This document shows positions 8,619 to 17,139 of a stretch of DNA of 64,000 bases, one piece after another. Source of the stretch: Alistipes sp. Zagget8. GTDB taxonomy: Bacteria; Bacteroidota; Bacteroidia; Bacteroidales; Rikenellaceae. The translations under genes were made by a program, and so were the position numbers. How positions within the stretch are numbered: the first letter of the stretch is position 1; the number at the start of each line of letters is the position of its first letter. The notes under the pieces are model-generated. The model was not told the DNA's origin, did no database searches, and was given only the letters and a program-made list of their open reading frames with translations. The DNA lies in NCBI GenBank assembly GCA_001941065.1, contig MSHJ01000010.1, positions 186,001 through 250,000 on the forward strand, in the 5' to 3' direction.

Positions 8619-10094
8619 ATGCAACCCAAACACTTCGTCGCCTTCGACCTGGGGGCCACCAGCGGCCGCACCATTCTCGGCTCGCTCCGGGACGGAGAGC
8701 TCGCACTCAAGGAACTGACCCGCTTCCCGAATACCATCCTGCCGCTGGGCAACCATTATTACTGGAACATCTTTTCGCTTTACGAGCACCTGTGCGAGGG
8801 CCTGCGGGCCGCCGCCCGCGAAGGGGTCGAAATCACCTCGGTGGGCATCGACACGTGGGGCGTCGATTTCGCCTTTGTCGGCAAGGACGGCTCGCTGCTG
8901 GGACTGCCCTACGCCTACCGCGACCCGCACACCGACGGCGCTCCCGAGGAGTATTTCTCGAAAGTGCTCCCGAAAGAGGAGGTCTACGGCGACACGGGCA
9001 TCCAGATCATGAATTTCAATTCGCTCTACCAGCTCTACGCCATGCAGCGCGACCATTCGTCACAGCTGGCTGCCGCCGAGCGGCTGCTCTTCATGCCCGA
9101 CGCCCTGTCGTACCTGCTCACCGGAGAGATGGTCACCGAATACACCATCGCTTCGACCTCGCAGCTGCTGAACCCCCGCACGAAGCGCATCGAACCGCGC
9201 CTGCTGGAGAAGATGGGCCTTTCGCCCGAGCTGTTCCCGCCGATCGTGATGCCGGGGCACCGGATCGGCACGCTCCGGCCCGAACTGGCCGCCGCCTGCG
9301 GAGTCCCGCAGCTTCCGGTGGTCGCCGTGGCGGGCCACGACACCGCCTCGGCCGTCGCCGCCGTGCCGGCCGCCAACGAGCGTTTCGCCTATCTCTCGTC
9401 GGGGACGTGGTCGCTGATGGGCATCGAGGTCCGCGAACCGCAAATCAACGAGCGGACCGAACGCTACAATTTCACCAATGAAGGCGGTGTTGAAGGTACG
9501 ACCCGCCTGCTGAAGAACATCACGGGGATGTGGATTCTGGAGCAGTGCCTCCGGAAATGGAAGGACGAGGGCCGCGACTACACCTACCCCGAGATCGTGA
9601 AGATGGCCACCGGGGCCGCGCCGTTCCGGACGATGATCGACCCCGACGACGCTTCGTTCGCCGCTCCGGGCGATATGCCGGCGGCCATCCGCGCCTACTG
9701 CGAACGCACGGGACAGCCCGCGCCCGACGACGACAGCGCCATGATCCGCGCCATCTTCGAAAGCCTCGCGCTCAAATATCGCTTCGTACTCGACCGCTTC
9801 CGGTCGCTGGCGCCGTTCGGGATCGAACGCCTCCACGTCATCGGCGGCGGATCGAAGAACGCCCTGCTGAACCAGTTCACGGCCGATTCGCTCGGGATTC
9901 CCGTGACGGCAGGCCCTTCGGAGGCCACCGCCGTGGGCAACATCATGCTCCAGGCCCGGGCCGCGGGATGCGTCGGCACGCTGCACGAGATGCGCTCGCT
10001 GATCGCCCGCTGCATCCCCACCGAGAGCTTCACCCCGGGCGACACCGCTGCATGGGACGCCGCTTACACCCGCTTCAAGACAATCGTAAAATAA
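8619..10094 (+). CDS. rhaB: Rhamnulokinase
   Basis: 491 residues. It phosphorylates L-rhamnulose to L-rhamnulose 1-phosphate with ATP in the cytoplasm. It has the FGGY kinase layout: the N-terminal phosphate-binding loop FDLGATSGR, GIDTWGVDF around residue 85, AGHDTASAVA near 245 and the C-terminal ATP-site glycine loop GGGSKNALLNQFTAD near 410. The start is set at the ATG at 8619, since the in-frame TTG ten codons upstream overlaps the promoter element. First gene of the operon rhaB-rhaI-rhaT-rhaD, 19 bp before rhaI. Confidence 0.95.
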   Translation: MQPKHFVAFDLGATSGRTILGSLRDGELALKELTRFPNTILPLGNHYYWNIFSLYEHLCEGLRAAAREGVEITSVGIDTWGVDFAFVGKDGSLLGLPYAYRDPHTDGAPEEYFSKVLPKEEVYGDTGIQIMNFNSLYQLYAMQRDHSSQLAAAERLLFMPDALSYLLTGEMVTEYTIASTSQLLNPRTKRIEPRLLEKMGLSPELFPPIVMPGHRIGTLRPELAAACGVPQLPVVAVAGHDTASAVAAVPAANERFAYLSSGTWSLMGIEVREPQINERTERYNFTNEGGVEGTTRLLKNITGMWILEQCLRKWKDEGRDYTYPEIVKMATGAAPFRTMIDPDDASFAAPGDMPAAIRAYCERTGQPAPDDDSAMIRAIFESLALKYRFVLDRFRSLAPFGIERLHVIGGGSKNALLNQFTADSLGIPVTAGPSEATAVGNIMLQARAAGCVGTLHEMRSLIARCIPTESFTPGDTAAWDAAYTRFKTIVK

Positions 10095-10113
10095 CTTAAA
10101 ACACGACAAAAAA

Positions 10114-11370
10114 ATGAAAACCGAACAGATTCAGCAGGCCTACGAGGTCGCAAAAGCACGTTATGCCGACCTGGGCATCGACACCGAAGCAGCGCTCGCC
10201 GCTTTACAGAAAATCGCCCTTTCGCTCCACTGCTGGCAGGCGGACGACGTGACGGGCTTCGAGAACCAGGGCGGAGACCTCACGGGCGGCATTCAGGCCA
10301 CGGGCAACTACCCCGGCAAGGCCCGCAACATCGAGGAACTGCGTGCCGACATCCTCAAGGCCAAGTCGTTCATTCCCGGCAAACACCGCCTGAACCTCCA
10401 CGAAATCTACGGCGAGTTCGGCGGCGAGTTCGTCGACCGCGACCAGGTGGAACCCAAACATTTCCAAGGCTGGATCGACTGGGCGAAGCAGAACGACATG
10501 AAACTCGATTTCAACTCCACGTCGTTCTCGCACCCCAAGAGCGGCAACCTCTCGCTGTCGAACCCCGACCCCGAAATCCGCAATTTCTGGATCGAGCACA
10601 CCAAGCGCTGCCGCGCCATCGCCGAGGAGATGGGCAAGGCGCAGGGCGACCCCTGCATCATGAACGTCTGGGTGCACGACGGCTCGAAGGACCTCACGGT
10701 CAACCGCATGGAGTACCGCGCCCTGCTAAAGGATTCGCTCGACAAGATTTTCGAGAAGAAATACGACAACATGAAGGACTGCATCGAGTCGAAGGTCTTC
10801 GGCATCGGGCTGGAGAGCTACACCGTGGGTTCGAACGATTTCTACATCGGCTACGGCACCTCGCGCGGCAAGATCGTGACCCTCGACACGGGCCATTTCC
10901 ACCCCACCGAAATCGTCGCCGACAAGATTTCGTCGCTGCTGCTGTTCACTCCCGAGATCATGCTCCACGTATCGCGCCCGGTGCGCTGGGACTCGGACCA
11001 CGTGACGATCATGAACGACGAGACGCTGGAGCTCTGCAAGGAGATCGTGCGCTGCGACGCCCTCGACCGCGTACACATCGGCCTGGACTATTTCGACGCT
11101 TCGATCAACCGCATCGGCGCCTACGTCATCGGTTCGCGTGCCACGCAGAAATGCCTGATGCAGGCCTTGCTGGAGCCGCTGAAGACGCTGCGCGAATACG
11201 AGGCCAAAGGACAGGGCTTCGAGCGGCTGGCGCTGCTCGAGGAGTCGAAATCGCTGCCCTGGAACGCCGTGTGGGATATGTTCTGCATGCGCAACAACGT
11301 TCCCGTGGGCGAAGATTTCATCGCCGAAATCCAGAAATACGAACGCGAGGTCACCTCGAAACGTGCATAA
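10114..11370 (+). CDS. rhaI: L-rhamnose isomerase
   Basis: 418 residues, usual length for the family (often called rhaA in enterobacteria). It interconverts L-rhamnose and L-rhamnulose in a metal-dependent xylose-isomerase-like TIM barrel. Visible family motifs are DFNSTSFSHPKSG (residues 130-142), NVWVHDGSKD, DTGHFHPTE and RWDSDHV, which supply metal-binding Glu, Asp and His residues. Three bases separate its stop from the start of rhaT, so the two are almost certainly translated from one mRNA. Confidence 0.96.
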   Translation: MKTEQIQQAYEVAKARYADLGIDTEAALAALQKIALSLHCWQADDVTGFENQGGDLTGGIQATGNYPGKARNIEELRADILKAKSFIPGKHRLNLHEIYGEFGGEFVDRDQVEPKHFQGWIDWAKQNDMKLDFNSTSFSHPKSGNLSLSNPDPEIRNFWIEHTKRCRAIAEEMGKAQGDPCIMNVWVHDGSKDLTVNRMEYRALLKDSLDKIFEKKYDNMKDCIESKVFGIGLESYTVGSNDFYIGYGTSRGKIVTLDTGHFHPTEIVADKISSLLLFTPEIMLHVSRPVRWDSDHVTIMNDETLELCKEIVRCDALDRVHIGLDYFDASINRIGAYVIGSRATQKCLMQALLEPLKTLREYEAKGQGFERLALLEESKSLPWNAVWDMFCMRNNVPVGEDFIAEIQKYEREVTSKRA

Positions 11371-11373
11371 ACC

Positions 11374-12402
11374 ATGGAGATACTCATCGGATTGCTGATC
11401 ATCGCCATCGGCAGCTTCGGACAGTCGAGTTCCTATGTCCCGATCAAAAAGGTCAGGGAGTGGAGCTGGGAAAGTTTCTGGCTCGTGCAGGGAATTTTCG
11501 CGTGGCTGGTCTTTCCGCTGCTGGGAGCCCTGATCGCCGTGCCCGAGGGCGGCTCGCTCTTCACCCTGCTGGGTGAGGGCGGCGCCCTCAAGGCCGTTAT
11601 ATACGGCGCCCTGTGGGGCGTCGGAGGACTGACCTTCGGACTCTCGATGCGCTACCTCGGGGTAGCGCTCGGACAGTCGATCTCGCTGGGCACCTGCTCG
11701 GCCTTCGGAACGCTGCTCCCGGCGCTGTTCGCCGGCACGGACCTCCTGCACGGGCAAGGTCTCATCCTGCTGCTGGGCGTCTGCGTGACCCTCGCCGGCA
11801 TCGCCGTGATCGGCTACGCCGGGTCGCTCCGCGCCGCCAACATGACCGAGGAGGAGAAACGCGCCGCAATCAAGGATTTCGCGCTGACCAAAGGCCTCGC
11901 CGTGGCGCTGCTGGCCGGCGTGATGAGCGCCTGCTTCGCGCTGGGCCTCGACGCCGGAGCCCCGATCAAGGCCGCGGCCGCAGCGCAGGGCGTCGATCCG
12001 CTCTATGCCGGGCTTCCGGTCATCCTGCTCGTCACCATGGGCGGATTCGTCACCAACGCCGTCTACTGCCTCTGGCAGAACGTCCGCAACCGTACCGCCG
12101 GGGAGTATTTCGGTGTGCCGGGTTCGGTGCTGGTCAACAACCTGCTGTTCTGCGCCCTGGCCGGCGTACTGTGGTACTCGCAGTTCTTCGGGCTGGAGAT
12201 GGGCAAGAGCTTCCTCACGGGGTCGCCCATCCTGCTCGCATTCTCGTGGAGCATACTGATGTCGCTCAACGTCATCTTCTCGAACGTCTGGGGCATCCTG
12301 CTCAAGGAGTGGAAAGGCTGCGGCAGCCGCACCCTCGCAACGCTCATCGCAGGTCTCGCAATCCTGCTCTTCTCGATTTTCTTCCCTTCGCTGTTTCAAT
12401 AA
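11374..12402 (+). CDS. rhaT: L-rhamnose/proton symporter
   Basis: 342 residues, ten hydrophobic segments. It imports L-rhamnose across the inner membrane with protons (DMT-superfamily RhaT type). The opening segment IGSFGQSSSYVPIKKVREWSWESFW and the later LGLDAGAPIKAAA stretch match the RhaT pattern. It sits between isomerase and aldolase genes, 3 bp after rhaI and 9 bp before rhaD, which supports the assignment over other DMT transporters. Confidence 0.93.
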   Translation: MEILIGLLIIAIGSFGQSSSYVPIKKVREWSWESFWLVQGIFAWLVFPLLGALIAVPEGGSLFTLLGEGGALKAVIYGALWGVGGLTFGLSMRYLGVALGQSISLGTCSAFGTLLPALFAGTDLLHGQGLILLLGVCVTLAGIAVIGYAGSLRAANMTEEEKRAAIKDFALTKGLAVALLAGVMSACFALGLDAGAPIKAAAAAQGVDPLYAGLPVILLVTMGGFVTNAVYCLWQNVRNRTAGEYFGVPGSVLVNNLLFCALAGVLWYSQFFGLEMGKSFLTGSPILLAFSWSILMSLNVIFSNVWGILLKEWKGCGSRTLATLIAGLAILLFSIFFPSLFQ

Positions 12403-12411
12403 AAAACCGAT

Positions 12412-13215
12412 ATGAAATCAATCCTCGAAAACAGGCCCGAACTGGCCAAGCGCGTGGCCGAAGTCGCCGAAGTGGCCGGCTACCTCTGGCAGAAAGGCTG
12501 GGCCGAGCGCAACGGCGGCAACATCACGGTCAACGTCACGGCCTATGCCGACGACGCCATCCGTTCGATGGCCCCGATCAGCGCCCCGGTTCCGTTCGGC
12601 ATGACGCTGCCCCACCTCAAGGGGTGCTATTTCTTCTGCAAGGGCACCAACCGCCGCATGCGCGATCTGGCGCGGTGGCCGATGGAGAACGGCTCGGTGA
12701 TCCGCATCCTCGACGACTGCGCGTCGTATGAGATCATCGCCGACAACCCCGTGAAGCCCACCTCCGAGCTGGCTTCTCACCTGGCCATGCACGACCAGAT
12801 GATCGCCTCGGGCAACGGCTACACCGCCGCCGTCCACACCCACCCGATCGACCTCATCGCCATGACCCACAACCCGGCGTTCCTGGCCAAGGACGTGCTC
12901 ACGAACCTGCTGTGGTCGATGATCCCCGAGACGCGGGCCTTCTGCCCCAAGGGACTGGGCATCGTGCCCTACGAGATGCCGAGCTCCACGAAACTCGCCG
13001 AAGCCACCATCGAACAGCTCCGGGAATACGACGTGGTGATGTGGGAGAAACACGGCGTCTGCGCCGTCGGTCCCGACATCATGGAGGCCTTCGACCAGGT
13101 GGACGTACTCTCCAAGTCTGCGCAAATCTACCTGACGGCCAAGTCGATGGGGTTCGAGCCGACGGGCACCACGCAGGAGCAGATGGACGAACTCAAACGC
13201 GCCTTCAACCTCTGA
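12412..13215 (+). CDS. rhaD: Rhamnulose-1-phosphate aldolase
   Basis: 267 residues. A zinc-dependent class II aldolase that splits L-rhamnulose 1-phosphate into dihydroxyacetone phosphate and L-lactaldehyde. The zinc ligands are visible as HTHP (about residue 140) and the downstream MWEKHGV His. The N-terminal GWAERNGGNITVN segment matches the phosphate-binding region. It completes the rha catabolic operon; no lactaldehyde reductase or dehydrogenase gene follows in this window. Confidence 0.95.
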   Translation: MKSILENRPELAKRVAEVAEVAGYLWQKGWAERNGGNITVNVTAYADDAIRSMAPISAPVPFGMTLPHLKGCYFFCKGTNRRMRDLARWPMENGSVIRILDDCASYEIIADNPVKPTSELASHLAMHDQMIASGNGYTAAVHTHPIDLIAMTHNPAFLAKDVLTNLLWSMIPETRAFCPKGLGIVPYEMPSSTKLAEATIEQLREYDVVMWEKHGVCAVGPDIMEAFDQVDVLSKSAQIYLTAKSMGFEPTGTTQEQMDELKRAFNL

Positions 13216-13222
13216 TACGGAT

Positions 13223-14803
13223 ATGAGACAGACGAAAATCATCCGGACGTTTGCGCTGGCCCTGCTGACGCTTGCCGGATGTTCGGCATCCTCGGCAGAG
13301 TCCAGGGATGCCGAACGCCTGCCCGAAGCCACCCATACGCCGGGTTACGAGCGCAACGCGAGCACGGAGGTGAGCGTCCGCCATTCGACGGGCGTCACGC
13401 TCGTCGGACTGGGCGTGGAGCTCGACCCGCATTTCCTGTCGCAGAACGTCACCCGCCACGACGGGGCGAAAGCCTCGGATTGGGATGAAATCGTCGTGCC
13501 GCGCATCCGCAAGATGGGCATTCAGCGCTTCCGCGTGATGCTGCTGCCCCATTGGTGGGAACCCCTCAACGACAACGGCGACCCGAACGTCGCGGCGCTC
13601 GACCGCTTCACGTTCGAATCGGCCGAGATGCAGTCGCTCTACAAGGTGCTGGACATCGCCCAGGAGATGCAGGCCGACGTGACGCTCGTGCTGTGGGGAT
13701 GCCCCACCTGGTGCGACCTGCTCGACCCGGCCCATGCCGATGTGAAACGCCATTTTCTCTGTTCGTCCGAGGGGACGAACTGGGTCGTGGAGCCCGCCGA
13801 CAACGAGGAATTCGCCGAGAGTTTCTCGACCGTGGCCAAGCACCTGATCGAACGGCGGGGCTACACCTGCATCAAGGAGCTGACGCCCTTCAACGAACCC
13901 GACGGCAACATCATCCCGCTCGAACGCTACGTTCCGCTGGTCAAGGTCCTCGACCGGCACCTGCGTGCGGACGGCATCCGCGACAAAGTGCGGCTCAACC
14001 TCTCGGACAACACCGACACGCGGCGTTTCTTCCTCGAGGGATGCGCCCGGGACCTCGCGCAGGAAGCCGACCTGTTCAACAGCCACACCTACATCTTCGG
14101 CTATGACACCCCCAACCGCACGATTCTCGCGTGGGAGGAGGCCAACGTCGCCGCAGCCGCCCGGGCTGGCAAAGACCATTTCGTCGGGGAGTTCGGATCG
14201 AACCAGTGCGTCGGGGCTACGCGCCAGACGGACATCGACCGTTACGACCGGGGCGTGCTGATGACGCGGCTGGTCGTGAATTTCCTCAATGCGGGAGCCG
14301 TCGGCACGAGCTACTGGAGCCTTATCGACCAGTATTACGGCCGCAACGAACCCTATGCCGCGATGCAGCAGCTGGGGATGTGGCGCTATATGCGGGAAGC
14401 CTACCGTCAGGACCCCGATCCGGGCATCTACAACTCGCTGAGATACGACTACGAAACGCGGCCGCAGTACTATGCCTATTCGCTGCTGACGCGCTTCGTG
14501 CGCAAGGGTTCGGAGGTCTATCCGCTCGACCTCGGCAACGATTTCGCGGCGGGAACGGCCGTCTGCGCCGACGACGGCCGCTGGACCTATGTGATCGCCA
14601 ACGCCACGGACAACACCCTGAGCTTCGACCTGAAAAACGCCTTCCGCGGCGGCAGCGGGGCCTGCAAGGTCTACGCCTACGAAGAGCGCCGTCTGCCCGG
14701 CGGCGACGAGCAGATCGCCCCGTCGCTGAAGCTCGAAAGCCTCAACGGCACGTTCTGCGTCGGCGTCCAGCCCCACAGCGTCCTCGTGCTCACGCAGCTC
14801 TGA
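13223..14803 (+). CDS. Lipoprotein glycoside hydrolase of clan GH-A type, last gene of the rhamnose operon
   Basis: 526 residues. The signal peptide ends LLTLAGC (Cys 20). A (beta/alpha)8 barrel is suggested by the two family-typical carboxylates: TPFNEPDG (acid/base Glu near residue 224) and VGEFGSN (nucleophile Glu near residue 321), spaced as in GH5/GH30/GH39-like enzymes. A C-terminal beta-sandwich (residues 415-526) with a YVIANATDNTLSF stretch follows, as in GH30/GH39/GH79 enzymes. It begins 7 bp after rhaD, so it is part of the rhamnose operon and presumably acts on a rhamnose-containing glycan. The GH family and bond are not recognised. Confidence 0.75.
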   Translation: MRQTKIIRTFALALLTLAGCSASSAESRDAERLPEATHTPGYERNASTEVSVRHSTGVTLVGLGVELDPHFLSQNVTRHDGAKASDWDEIVVPRIRKMGIQRFRVMLLPHWWEPLNDNGDPNVAALDRFTFESAEMQSLYKVLDIAQEMQADVTLVLWGCPTWCDLLDPAHADVKRHFLCSSEGTNWVVEPADNEEFAESFSTVAKHLIERRGYTCIKELTPFNEPDGNIIPLERYVPLVKVLDRHLRADGIRDKVRLNLSDNTDTRRFFLEGCARDLAQEADLFNSHTYIFGYDTPNRTILAWEEANVAAAARAGKDHFVGEFGSNQCVGATRQTDIDRYDRGVLMTRLVVNFLNAGAVGTSYWSLIDQYYGRNEPYAAMQQLGMWRYMREAYRQDPDPGIYNSLRYDYETRPQYYAYSLLTRFVRKGSEVYPLDLGNDFAAGTAVCADDGRWTYVIANATDNTLSFDLKNAFRGGSGACKVYAYEERRLPGGDEQIAPSLKLESLNGTFCVGVQPHSVLVLTQL

Positions 14804-14826
14804 AACCCCACACCCGCACCGAAAAC

Positions 14827-14866
14827 AAAGAACCCGTAAGGCAGGCAGTCCTTACGGGTTCTTTTT
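14827..14866. terminator. Terminator of the rhamnose operon
   Basis: Perfect 15-bp stem AAAGAACCCGTAAGG with an 8-base loop, ending in a T-run; A-run on the other side makes it usable by the convergent DUF4465 gene as well. Confidence 0.88.
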
Positions 14867-14900
14867 CGAACGGAGTCTAATCTCCGAAATCTCCGTCCGC

Positions 14901-15671
14901 TTATTTCTCGTAGGTCAGGTTGTCGATAGCAAAGTAGGTCGGACACATATAGTCGGTCGTCGATACCGCAAAGGTCAGCGAGGTAACGGTTCCGAGCGCC
15001 GACAGATCGACCGTCTCCCAGCCCGATTTCACCGTCTCCGAAGCCTTGTCCACGAGCGTTACGGTCACTTCTCCGGTCTTAATACCGCTGTTGTAACCCG
15101 TAATCACGGCCTTCACATCGACCAGCGTCGCCGGCGAGGAACCCTTGAAATAGAGGTAGAGATAGGTCGTATTGGCCACAGCCACCGATACGGGTTTCAC
15201 GCCGCCCACGAAATTGACTGTCGGAATACCTTTGCCGTTCGGCGTATACTCGGAATAATAAATAGCCGCGAACTGCGCCGAACCGTCGGCTCCTCCGTCA
15301 CCGTAGACGCTCTTGTCATTGGTATAGCCTTCGGTCTTCTTGTCCTTGTGGTTCGAAACGACCAGACCGCCCCAACTGTCCACGGTGTGTCCGTTGTCCG
15401 AATAATAGGTATACATCTGCGCCTCTTTCTCCGTGTAGATCGGACCATAGTAGAGGTTCGACTTGATCGGCTTACCCTGCCAGTCCGTGTCGTCCTGTTC
15501 CGTAGCCTGACCCTTGCCCCAGATAAAGCCGTCGGTGCCCAGGTTGGCGGCTTCGAAATCGATTACCCGGGTGTCGGGAAGCTCGTAATAGATGTATTCG
15601 TTATCGTCGCAGCCGACGAAAGCCAGAGCGGCTAACAAGATAAGGGGGGGGGTAACAAGAAATCTTTTCAT
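14901..15671 (-). CDS. DUF4465-type lipoprotein under cobalamin riboswitch control
   Basis: 256 residues from the ATG at 15671, which gives a lipoprotein signal (LLAALAFVGC, Cys about 21). Longer open frame upstream overlaps the riboswitch and is not used. The mature part has DFEAANLGTDGFIWGKGQ, a DSWGGLVVSNH segment and a late DLSALGTVTSLTFAVSTTD strand, matching the DUF4465 beta-sandwich family as I know it. Members recur behind cobalamin riboswitches in gut Bacteroidota, and B12-binding surface lipoproteins (BtuG, BtuH) are known there; whether this is one of them is not settled by sequence alone. A C9 tract falls in the signal peptide (codons 7-10). Confidence 0.82.
   Translation of the reverse strand: MKRFLVTPPLILLAALAFVGCDDNEYIYYELPDTRVIDFEAANLGTDGFIWGKGQATEQDDTDWQGKPIKSNLYYGPIYTEKEAQMYTYYSDNGHTVDSWGGLVVSNHKDKKTEGYTNDKSVYGDGGADGSAQFAAIYYSEYTPNGKGIPTVNFVGGVKPVSVAVANTTYLYLYFKGSSPATLVDVKAVITGYNSGIKTGEVTVTLVDKASETVKSGWETVDLSALGTVTSLTFAVSTTDYMCPTYFAIDNLTYEK
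15644..15652 (-). repeat. C9 homopolymer in the signal peptide of the DUF4465 gene
   Basis: Nine C residues on the coding strand at codons 7-10. At nine the gene is in frame; loss or gain of one base would end translation within a few dozen codons and remove the export signal. Possible contingency locus. Confidence 0.9.
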
Positions 15672-15857
15672 GTTTTTGTTTTTTGGGTTTTGATATGTTC
15701 GTAAAATAAAAAATCCGGTCCCGGAACCTCCCGGAATCGAATCTCTTTTTCGCCTCAGGCCGCCTTCCGGCCGCCGTTTCATGGCCCGGCCACAAAACCC
15801 TACGATGCTCCGTTCTCCGCAGATGCGCTCGAAAAAAAGATCCTCCTCTTCGGGGAG

Positions 15858-16030
15858 ATGCAAGGCAGGTCTTCTGGCTCGTTCCTGCCGCAACGCCTTC
15901 CCGGTCCTGCGACCAGTGGCTTCAGCGTGTTGCGGCAACTAACGGAACTTACAGCAGCGGGAACTGCTGCCGATTCACACGGCATTCCCTTTTCATCACA
16001 CGGGGCCTTGCCCGGCCCTTTGTGAACCAT
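15858..16030 (-). promoter_or_regulatory. Cobalamin riboswitch (copy 2)
   Basis: Read on the minus strand it has GATGAAAAGGGAATGCCGTG, CTGCTGTAAGTTCCG, GCCACTGG, ACCGGGAAGGCG and the B12 box GCCAGAAGACCTGCC, all in the canonical order. It lies about 185 bases upstream of the DUF4465 lipoprotein start. Just after the aptamer there is a short CTCC/GGAG stem followed by seven T (minus strand, about 15832-15856), a weak candidate expression platform terminator. Confidence 0.93.
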
Positions 16031-16058
16031 TGCGGTGCAAAATTAGAAAATAAATTCG

Positions 16059-16066
16059 TATCTTTG
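16059..16066 (+). promoter_or_regulatory. fabD promoter -7 box
   Basis: TATCTTTG, the Bacteroidota -7 consensus, 30 bp before the fabD start. A well-spaced -33 TTG is not evident. Confidence 0.7.
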
Positions 16067-16096
16067 CCCCCGCAAACGTAAAAAACGCAAAAAATT

Positions 16097-16978
16097 ATGA
16101 AACACGCATACGTATTCCCGGGTCAGGGCGCCCAGGCTGTCGGCATGGGCAAGGACCTCTACGACAATGTTCCGGCCGCAAAGGAGCTTTTCGAGAAGGC
16201 CAACGAAATCCTCGGGTTCCGCATCACCGACATCATGTTCGCCGGTACGGACGAGGAGCTGAAGCAGACCAAAGTCACCCAGCCCGCCGTATTCCTCCAC
16301 TCGGTCATCATGGCCAAGGCCCTGGGCGTGAAGCCCGATGCCGCCGCAGGACACTCCCTGGGCGAGTTCTCGGCCCTCGTGGTTGCCGGAGCCCTCTCGT
16401 TCGAGGACGGTCTGAAGCTCGTCTCGAAGCGTGCCATGGCCATGCAGGCCGCCTGCGAGGCACAGCCCGGCACGATGGCCGCCATCCTCGGACTGGAAGA
16501 CAGCGCTGTCGAGGAGATCTGCGCGTCGGTCGACGGCGTCGTGGTCGCCGCCAACTACAACTGCCCGGGTCAGCTCGTGATCTCGGGTGCCGTGGAAGCC
16601 GTGGACGCCGCTTGTGAAAAAGCCAAGGCCGCCGGAGCCCGCCGTGCCCTGCGCCTGCCCGTGGGTGGTGCGTTCCACTCGCCGCTGATGGAGCCTGCCA
16701 AGCAGGAGCTGGAAAAGGCCATCGCCGAAGCGCCGTTCCAGACGCCCGTGTGCCCGATCTACCAGAATGTGGATGCCAAGCCCTACACCGATCCCGCCAC
16801 CATCAAGGCCAACCTGATCGCCCAGCTGACGGCTCCCGTGCGCTGGACCTACATCGTGAAGAACATGCTGGCCGACGGCGTGACGGAGTTCACCGAACTC
16901 GGCCCCGGCACCGTACTGCAGGGCCTGATCCGCAAGGTGGATGCCAACGCAGTCGTGGAATCGAAAGCCACTTTATAA
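16097..16978 (+). CDS. fabD: Malonyl-CoA:ACP transacylase
   Basis: 293 residues. It moves malonyl groups from CoA to acyl carrier protein for fatty-acid synthesis in the cytoplasm. Motifs: FPGQGAQ at the N-terminus (oxyanion hole), GHSLGEFSA with the nucleophilic Ser near residue 90, and GGAFHSPLM with the catalytic His near residue 197. It is monocistronic here, with its own promoter and a terminator 18 bp after the stop; other fab genes are not nearby. Confidence 0.96.
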   Translation: MKHAYVFPGQGAQAVGMGKDLYDNVPAAKELFEKANEILGFRITDIMFAGTDEELKQTKVTQPAVFLHSVIMAKALGVKPDAAAGHSLGEFSALVVAGALSFEDGLKLVSKRAMAMQAACEAQPGTMAAILGLEDSAVEEICASVDGVVVAANYNCPGQLVISGAVEAVDAACEKAKAAGARRALRLPVGGAFHSPLMEPAKQELEKAIAEAPFQTPVCPIYQNVDAKPYTDPATIKANLIAQLTAPVRWTYIVKNMLADGVTEFTELGPGTVLQGLIRKVDANAVVESKATL

Positions 16979-16995
16979 AACAAAAAGTCACACCC

Positions 16996-17032
16996 AAAAA
17001 GCAACGTTCTGATTTTCAGAGCGTTGCTTTTT
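16996..17032 (+). terminator. fabD terminator
   Basis: AAAAAGCAACG stem pairing with CGTTGCTTTTT around an inner TCTGA/TCAGA helix. Confidence 0.85.
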
Positions 17033-17079
17033 CATATCCTATTCTGAAATAAAATTTATTAAATTTTATTAAAAATTGG

Positions 17080-17110
17080 TTGCATTTATTAAATAAACTC
17101 GTTATATTTG
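17080..17110 (+). promoter_or_regulatory. Canonical promoter of the ROK regulator gene
   Basis: TTG at 17080-17082, 20 bases, then TATATTTG at 17103-17110: a textbook Bacteroidota -33/-7 pair. It decides the start of the next gene (ATG 17140 rather than the in-frame codon at 17080, which is the promoter itself). Confidence 0.85.
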
Positions 17111-17139
17111 TAGAGTTAGTTAAAAATGAGATTGTACGG

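Noticed and set aside
15672..15938. Upstream extension of the DUF4465 frame
   Set aside because: It overlaps the riboswitch and its leader; the ATG at 15671 gives a proper lipoprotein signal.
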